From the NCBI GenBank assembly GCA_963760985.1, contig CAVXFM010000015.1, forward strand, positions 1,240,001 through 1,304,000: a stretch of 64,000 nucleotides of DNA. The letters are read 5' to 3'. Position 1 is the stretch's first letter. Every line of letters begins with the position of its first letter. The position numbers and the translations under genes are program-made. Under the pieces are notes generated by a model. That model ran no database searches and was not told the DNA's origin. It saw only the letters and a list, made by a program, of their open reading frames with translations. This document shows, one piece after another, positions 59,315-64,000 of this stretch. The DNA comes from JACRDG01 sp963760985. GTDB taxonomy: Bacteria; Desulfobacterota; Desulfomonilia; Desulfomonilales; Desulfomonilaceae.

Positions 59315-60375
59315 GCAACCCTCTGTACCGACATGTACACGTTGTCTCGTTGGCGTGCCTTGAATCCTGCGGTTTCGATCAGGTGAATCATATCGCTTTC
59401 GCCCAGTCGGTGAGACACTCCGGCCGCGGCGACCACATTCTCCTCGATCATCGTAGAGCCCAGATCGTCTGCGCCGAACAAGAGGGCTGTCTGTCCGATT
59501 GGTGCGCCCTGGGTGACCCATGAGGCCTGCACGTGAGGGATGTTGTCCAGGATCAGCCGAGCGATGGCCACCATGCGGAGATAAGCCGCTCCACCGGTGG
59601 GTTTCGCTTCGATGGTGTGCTGACATGGCTGATAAGGCCATGGGATGAACGCGGTGAAGCCGCCTGTCTCGTCCTGGAGCCGCCGAAGCTGAAACAAATG
59701 GGCCAATCGCTCGCTAGCGGTTTCCACGTGTCCGAACATCATGGTCGCGGACGTCTTGAGCCCCAGTCGGTGCGCGGTACCCATGACCGTGAGCCACTGA
59801 CGACTCGTGGCCTTACCTGGCGACACGATGCGACGCACCCTGTCGCTGAGGATCTCTGCGCCACCCCCGGGGATGGAACTCAGGCCGGCCTTGATGAAGC
59901 GCTCCAATACCGCTTCGACGCTTAGCCCGAAGCGCTGGGACAGGAACACTATCTCAGGAGGAGAGTAACCGTGGAGCGAAAGGCCGAACGAGCGGATGAA
60001 CCGGATGCGCTCCTCATGCCACTCCATGTCCAAATCGGGATTCAGGCCGCCCTGGAACAGGATGTGGGTGCCTCCGAGATCTTTGGTCTCCTGGAGCTTC
60101 TTGCCAAGAGTCTCGTCATCGAGGACGTACGCCTCTCGGTGGCCGTCGCCTCTCCAAAACGCGCAGAACCGGCAGCCTGAGGTGCATATGTTCGTGTAGT
60201 TAATGTTGCGGTCAACAGCATAGGTGACCACCGGCTCCGGGTTGAGCAGAAGCCTGATCCTTTGGGCCAATTGTCCGAGGGTCAGAAGGTCAGCCTCCTG
60301 GTACAGGGTTTTGGCTGCCGTGAAACAGAGGGGACAGGCGGTTTCCGCCATGTGTATGGCTTGATCGAGATTCAT
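59311..60375 (-). CDS. mqnC: Cyclic dehypoxanthinyl futalosine synthase MqnC
   Basis: Radical SAM enzyme, 354 aa. Cluster motif CTSGCRFCAFWR; GGLNPDLDMEWHEERIRFI; GAEILSDRVRRIVSPGK; GFTAFIPWPYQPC; GADDLGSTMIEENV. ATG 60375 overlaps mqnE's stop (ATGA). Uninterrupted. Confidence 0.94.
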   Translation of the reverse strand: MNLDQAIHMAETACPLCFTAAKTLYQEADLLTLGQLAQRIRLLLNPEPVVTYAVDRNINYTNICTSGCRFCAFWRGDGHREAYVLDDETLGKKLQETKDLGGTHILFQGGLNPDLDMEWHEERIRFIRSFGLSLHGYSPPEIVFLSQRFGLSVEAVLERFIKAGLSSIPGGGAEILSDRVRRIVSPGKATSRQWLTVMGTAHRLGLKTSATMMFGHVETASERLAHLFQLRRLQDETGGFTAFIPWPYQPCQHTIEAKPTGGAAYLRMVAIARLILDNIPHVQASWVTQGAPIGQTALLFGADDLGSTMIEENVVAAAGVSHRLGESDMIHLIETAGFKARQRDNVYMSVQRVA

Positions 60376-61505
60376 GCTGCTGATACGGTTTTGTGGAATG
60401 TGTCTCGCTCGGTTGGCACAAAGCCTGCGTCGACGATCAGATCTTCGATTTCCCTTCGACTCAACCCTTTTGACGTGGTAGCCCCGGCCTCGTGACTGAT
60501 GTTCTCGTTCACGATGGTCCCTTCAAGGTCGTCCGCGCCGAAGTGCAACGCGGTTTGAGCCGTCTTCAAACCGAGCATGACCCAATAGGCCTTGATATGA
60601 GGGATATTGTCCAGGATGAGCCGTGATAAGGCGATTACCTTGAGGATCTCGACGCCGGTCAGGCCGGAAACGTAGTCCATTTGCGTGTTCTTGGGATGAA
60701 AGACCAATGGGATGAACGCGCGAAATCCTTGTGTGAGATCTTGCTGTGTTCTCAGGCGAATGAGGTGCTCCACCCGTTCGGCCAAGGTCTCCAGATGACC
60801 GAAGAGCATCGTGGCATTCGAGCCGATTCCCAACCGATGCGCGGTGGCGTGAATGGCCAGCCACGTGTCGGAAGAGATCTTTGTCGGGAAAAGCTTCTGC
60901 CTGAGACGATCCGAAAAGATCTCCGCTCCACCGCCAGGCAAAGCGCTCAGTCCGGCCTCCTGGAGCGCGATGAGACAATCTTCCCAGGACAGCCCCGCGC
61001 GACGAGCGATATGGTCGATCTCCACCGCGGTAAAGGCCTTGAGGTGCGCATTTGGAGCCGCTTTCTTGACCGCTCGAAGTAAATCCACATAGTACCCGAA
61101 TTCCGGCTCCGGGTTCACCGAGCCAACCACGTGCACTTCCTTGAGATCCATGCCCGCTGCCGCGATTTGGGCGGCGGCCTGTTCCGGGGTCAAGAGGTAC
61201 CCGTCTTCCGAGCCCGGAGAACGACGAAACGCACAAAAGGCGCATGCATTGGCGCAGATGTTCGAGTAATTGAGGTGGTGATTCACCACATAGAACGCTC
61301 GGTTGCCGAATCGGGCCGTCCTTACCGCGAGTGCCAGAGATCCCAGGCCGAGCAGATCGGAGGTCTCGAGACACGCGAGCCCGTCAGCCAGGTCCAGACG
61401 GGTGCCTGCAAATACCTTGCGGCCCACTTCCCGGAGCGCGGGATCCACAAGCCGGTTGAGGATGGGGAGGGGGTTTGTCTGAGCAAGTGACCGGTCGGTC
61501 ATCAT
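60372..61505 (-). CDS. mqnE: Aminofutalosine synthase MqnE
   Basis: Radical SAM enzyme adding the adenosyl radical to the MqnA product, 377 aa. Cluster motif CANACAFCAFRR; EVHVVGSVNPEPEFGYYVDLL; GGGAEIFSDRLRQKLFP; GFRAFIPLVFHP. First gene of the run mqnE-mqnC-deaminase-mqnA; all start/stop pairs overlap by 4 bp. ATG 61505 or 61502; no strong ribosome site. Confidence 0.94.
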   Translation of the reverse strand: MMTDRSLAQTNPLPILNRLVDPALREVGRKVFAGTRLDLADGLACLETSDLLGLGSLALAVRTARFGNRAFYVVNHHLNYSNICANACAFCAFRRSPGSEDGYLLTPEQAAAQIAAAGMDLKEVHVVGSVNPEPEFGYYVDLLRAVKKAAPNAHLKAFTAVEIDHIARRAGLSWEDCLIALQEAGLSALPGGGAEIFSDRLRQKLFPTKISSDTWLAIHATAHRLGIGSNATMLFGHLETLAERVEHLIRLRTQQDLTQGFRAFIPLVFHPKNTQMDYVSGLTGVEILKVIALSRLILDNIPHIKAYWVMLGLKTAQTALHFGADDLEGTIVNENISHEAGATTSKGLSRREIEDLIVDAGFVPTERDTFHKTVSAA

Positions 61506-61683
61506 ATTACGGCTCTCACAAAGGGGTTTCTATCACATCAAATATGACCACCTGGTCAATCATAGACCAGCGCACGTGTCTTGACAAGTTTTTTTCCAGC
61601 AAACACGCGCGTGACGTCAACGAGGCTGTCACCAAGATTGATCTTTAATTTCCGGGCATCTTCGGGTCTTGTGGAGTGCTGCT

Positions 61684-62520
61684 TCAGAGCGGGTTAAATT
61701 CTCTCCATTTCCGCAGGTACTGCAAGGCATTTCGGGCCGCATCCACCGCAGCATGTTCGTACGTATAGAGCTCCACCGTAACGAACCCCTGGTACCCGAT
61801 GTCCTCGATGCTCTGCAAGACGCCTGGCAAATCGATTGCGCCCTCGCCTAACTGGAGATGATGATGTTCCCGCGTGGCCGCGATGTCTTCCAGATGGAAA
61901 TGCGCGAAGACCCCGTTCAATGTATGAATGAGCTTACACGGGTCTTCTTGCACGCAAAAGAAATGCCCCACGTCGAAGTTCAGACCGAATACCAAGGGAT
62001 CCAGATCCTGGAAGAGTTCGAGAAACTGGCCACTGGACTCGATGAGCAGCCCAGGTTCAGGTTCGATGAGGATACGGATACCCTTTTCTCTCGCCCTTGT
62101 TTCCACCGCGGCAAGCCCGTGCTTGAAGAGGCGCAGTCCTTCTTCCCTACTCACGTCTTCCAGCGGCCCACCCGGTTCAGTGGAAATGTTCGTCGCGCCA
62201 AGCTGCTCGGCCAGATCGATACATCGCAGGGTGTAATCTACTCGTTTGGCTCTTAAAGCAGGATCTTTTTCGATCCATGAGGGGTGATACGTGTCACCGT
62301 CTGCGCAGTGCATGAAAGCATTGACGTTGGATATCGACAGGTTGCAGTCTTCGAGTGCGCTGCGGATCTCCTTGACACGGGTTTCGGTCAAGTGAAGGGG
62401 ATACGCGTGAGGCGCGTCGGCCATGATTTCGATCCCCTCGTATCCCGCGGCCGAGATGATCTCGATGGTTTCCTTCAGGTCGAATCGGAGAAACGCATTG
62501 GAACTGAAAGCGAACTTCAT
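61684..62520 (-). CDS. TIM-barrel sugar-phosphate isomerase/epimerase family protein
   Basis: 278 aa, xylose-isomerase-like barrel (AP endonuclease family 2). MKFAFSSNAFLRFDLKETIEIISAAGYEGIEIMAD; metal-ligand regions in IEPEPGLLIESS, LNFDVGHFFC, FAHFHLEDIAATREHHH and VTVELYTYEH. Substrate unknown. ATG 62520 has AGAGGATTCC. A paralogue follows upstream at 62793. Confidence 0.82.
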   Translation of the reverse strand: MKFAFSSNAFLRFDLKETIEIISAAGYEGIEIMADAPHAYPLHLTETRVKEIRSALEDCNLSISNVNAFMHCADGDTYHPSWIEKDPALRAKRVDYTLRCIDLAEQLGATNISTEPGGPLEDVSREEGLRLFKHGLAAVETRAREKGIRILIEPEPGLLIESSGQFLELFQDLDPLVFGLNFDVGHFFCVQEDPCKLIHTLNGVFAHFHLEDIAATREHHHLQLGEGAIDLPGVLQSIEDIGYQGFVTVELYTYEHAAVDAARNALQYLRKWREFNPL

Positions 62521-62792
62521 GGAATCCTCTCTGTGGCGATTGACTGAAAACGGTGCGCGTTTCCGCAAAAATAGGGGGATTGCGCGAGACCGCTTCATCA
62601 GTCAATCACTTGATTGTTTTCCCGCAACGGAAGCTACACACCGCGGCACGGAAAGTCAATTGGGTGCGTGGCCATGAACGGGAATGCACCTACATTGTCA
62701 AGAGCAATGACCGATTGGCGAGTCGATGATCCAGTGGGCCCAAGCGAAGCCGGAATCCGGTCAGCTGGGCGCGGTGTGCCGCGATGAGTCGG

Positions 62793-63665
62793 TCAATAAG
62801 CGCCTTTCGCGGCAATCCCCTTTGGTTCCTGCAGAACACCCTGGAGGTAGGTGAGGGCCTGTGTGGCGGCATATTCCGGCTGGTGAGGATAGGTGTAAAG
62901 CTCTACAGTGGCAAAGCCCTGGTAGTTCTCACGTGCCAGCGCAGTGAAGAGAGTGGAAAAGTCCACGTCCCCTGTTCCGGGGATCAGGTGATAATGCTTG
63001 CGGCCGCGAATGTCTTCCATGTGAATGTGGAAGATCTTCCCGGACAATCCTGCGATGACCTCCTCGGCACGTTCGCCCAGCACATGACTGTGTCCCAGAT
63101 CCAAGTTCGCACCCAGATACGGTGATCCTATTTCCTCGAGAAGCGCGGCAAGCTCTTCGTACCTTTCGATGAGAAGTCCCGGCTCGTATTCAATGCCAAT
63201 GCGCACAGACTTCGCTTCCGCGTAGTTGATGAGTTCTCCCAAAGAGTCCTTGAGCAACTCCATGGATTTCTCCGGGACCACTCCCGGCAGGAGCTTGCCT
63301 GTCGTGACACTGACGCAGTCTGCAGCAAGTTGATATGCAATATCAATACACTTTTTGGAGTACTCAATGCGCCAGCGTCTGAGAACCGGGTCAGGATTGG
63401 CGAGCGACGGCTCAAAGAGCGGCTCCCAGAAGTCTCTCCCGTAATAACCTATGGCTGTGTTGGCGTTGATGTTCGCTACTTTGAGTCCGGTTCGACACAG
63501 GACGCGAGATACCCGCTCTATGTCTCCACGCGTCACGGAATCCGCGTACAAATGCGGCCTGTCAGCCAGGAGTTCCAACCCCTCGTACCCTGCTGCAGCG
63601 ATCCGTTCGATAGCCTCACACACCGAGCAGCGCACAAATGCATTGGTGCTGAATGACAGTCTCAT
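62793..63665 (-). CDS. TIM-barrel sugar-phosphate isomerase/epimerase, paralogue
   Basis: 290 aa, clearly paralogous to the previous gene (MRLSFSTNAFVRCSVCEAIERIAAAGYEGLEL, IEYEPGLLIERYEE, ANLDLGHSHV, FHIHMEDIRGRKHYHLI, VELYTYPHQP). Both share the 'VELYTY' tail. Start ATG 63665 with a weak site; the MITE-like copy ends only 20 bp upstream and likely separates it from an earlier operon partner. Confidence 0.82.
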   Translation of the reverse strand: MRLSFSTNAFVRCSVCEAIERIAAAGYEGLELLADRPHLYADSVTRGDIERVSRVLCRTGLKVANINANTAIGYYGRDFWEPLFEPSLANPDPVLRRWRIEYSKKCIDIAYQLAADCVSVTTGKLLPGVVPEKSMELLKDSLGELINYAEAKSVRIGIEYEPGLLIERYEELAALLEEIGSPYLGANLDLGHSHVLGERAEEVIAGLSGKIFHIHMEDIRGRKHYHLIPGTGDVDFSTLFTALARENYQGFATVELYTYPHQPEYAATQALTYLQGVLQEPKGIAAKGAY

Positions 63666-63685
63666 ATTCGCGGCGATCACATGGC

Positions 63686-63830
63686 ATACCGATTCGCTTT
63701 TGAATTTGTAACTTGGTTGCAACTTCAGGCTGGGGATCTCCTTCGCTACGGACGACGCAAGGCCGTCTGATCACTTCGCTCAGGAGATCCCCAGCCCCGT
63801 GATCTTACTCGCTGGAAAGCGAATCGGTAT
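63686..63830 (+). repeat. MITE-like palindromic element, best copy
   Basis: 145 bp with perfect 15-bp terminal repeats ATACCGATTCGCTTT (63686-63700) and AAAGCGAATCGGTAT (63816-63830). Centre: CTGGGGATCTCCT...AGGAGATCCCCAG hairpin around an inner ACGG...CCGT stem. No open frame. No certain target duplication. Confidence 0.88.
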
Positions 63831-64000
63831 CAGAAGTGTCTCTCACCTGGTTCGCGTAATTGACGAGCATCTGGAATTGGTCATACAGCCGAAGCTCATC
63901 CACACTCTCAGGCGCCTTGAAGTAGCAGGCCAGATGAGGCATGAGACCCGCTTCACCTCTACGTTTGGCCAGATCCGCAAGCCGGACAAGGTCCAAGATC
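63805..64000 (-). CDS. Truncated gene, C-terminus only
   Basis: Runs off the right edge; 5' part not in the window. Visible product DLVRLADLAKRRGEAGLMPH, then FKAPESVDELRLYDQFQMLV, last residues SDTDSLSSE. The last eight codons and the stop lie inside the MITE-like element, so insertion changed the C-terminus. Family not recognised. Confidence 0.55.
   Translation of the reverse strand, partial: ILDLVRLADLAKRRGEAGLMPHLACYFKAPESVDELRLYDQFQMLVNYANQVRDTSDTDSLSSE

Overview
The window looks like chromosome of an anaerobic Desulfobacterota bacterium (former Deltaproteobacteria, Desulfomonile/Syntrophobacter-like). This rests on gene content and is inference: an HdrA/MvhD electron-transfer module, MvhD-MetV-MetF of the Wood-Ljungdahl pathway, the futalosine menaquinone pathway, CoA beta-oxidation genes, and an OsmC-like protein with an in-frame UGA at its conserved cysteine.

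Layout. 0.6-4 kb: pssA, a universal stress protein and a REC-PAS-HD-GYP regulator. 4.3-11.6 kb: a DUF1015 protein, a TrmN6-type tRNA methyltransferase and an amino-acid operon (alaC-hom-thrC plus a phosphoglycerate-mutase-like gene that probably acts as homoserine kinase). 11.8-15.4 kb: a DtxR-type regulator divergent from mvhD-metV-metF. 15.5-17.8 kb: a small secreted-protein gene split by an IS1634-type element with a 6-bp target duplication. 17.9-26.1 kb: the replication-origin region (dnaA, dnaN, gyrB, parB, parA, rsmG, cutA) with a candidate oriC between dnaN and dnaA. 26.4-35.7 kb: carD, a PIN/TRAM protein, tyrS, and hdrA followed by an mvhD-ferredoxin fusion. 37.3-44.4 kb: acyl-CoA dehydrogenase, 3-hydroxyacyl-CoA dehydrogenase, two thiolases and a sigma54-dependent activator. 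44.5-51.8 kb: OsmC-like selenoprotein, OYE-type flavin oxidoreductase, DUF3786 protein, a probable small RNA, an omptin-like protease, an orphan efflux adaptor and a ferritin-like protein. 52.1-54.7 kb: a TIR/NB-ARC/TPR protein. 54.7-61.5 kb: menaquinone genes mqnE-mqnC-deaminase-mqnA-ubiD-ubiA. 61.7-64 kb: two TIM-barrel sugar-isomerase paralogues and the end of a truncated gene.

Sequence quality matters here. About 30 single-base frame breaks are spread over genes that cannot all be dead (dnaA, dnaN, parA, rsmG, metF and others). Most are probably assembly or read errors. I therefore annotate such genes as one CDS over the full span and give the approximate break points.

The most unusual content is (i) three genes with in-frame UGA, one a convincing selenoprotein with a SECIS-like hairpin and two weaker secreted candidates; (ii) a roughly 145-bp inverted-repeat element (MITE-like) present in three full and two partial copies, two of which supply a stop codon or C-terminus to a neighbouring gene; (iii) a candidate small RNA with its own promoter and terminator at 48.15-48.39 kb; (iv) a TIR-NB-ARC-TPR protein. 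No tRNA, rRNA or CRISPR array was seen.
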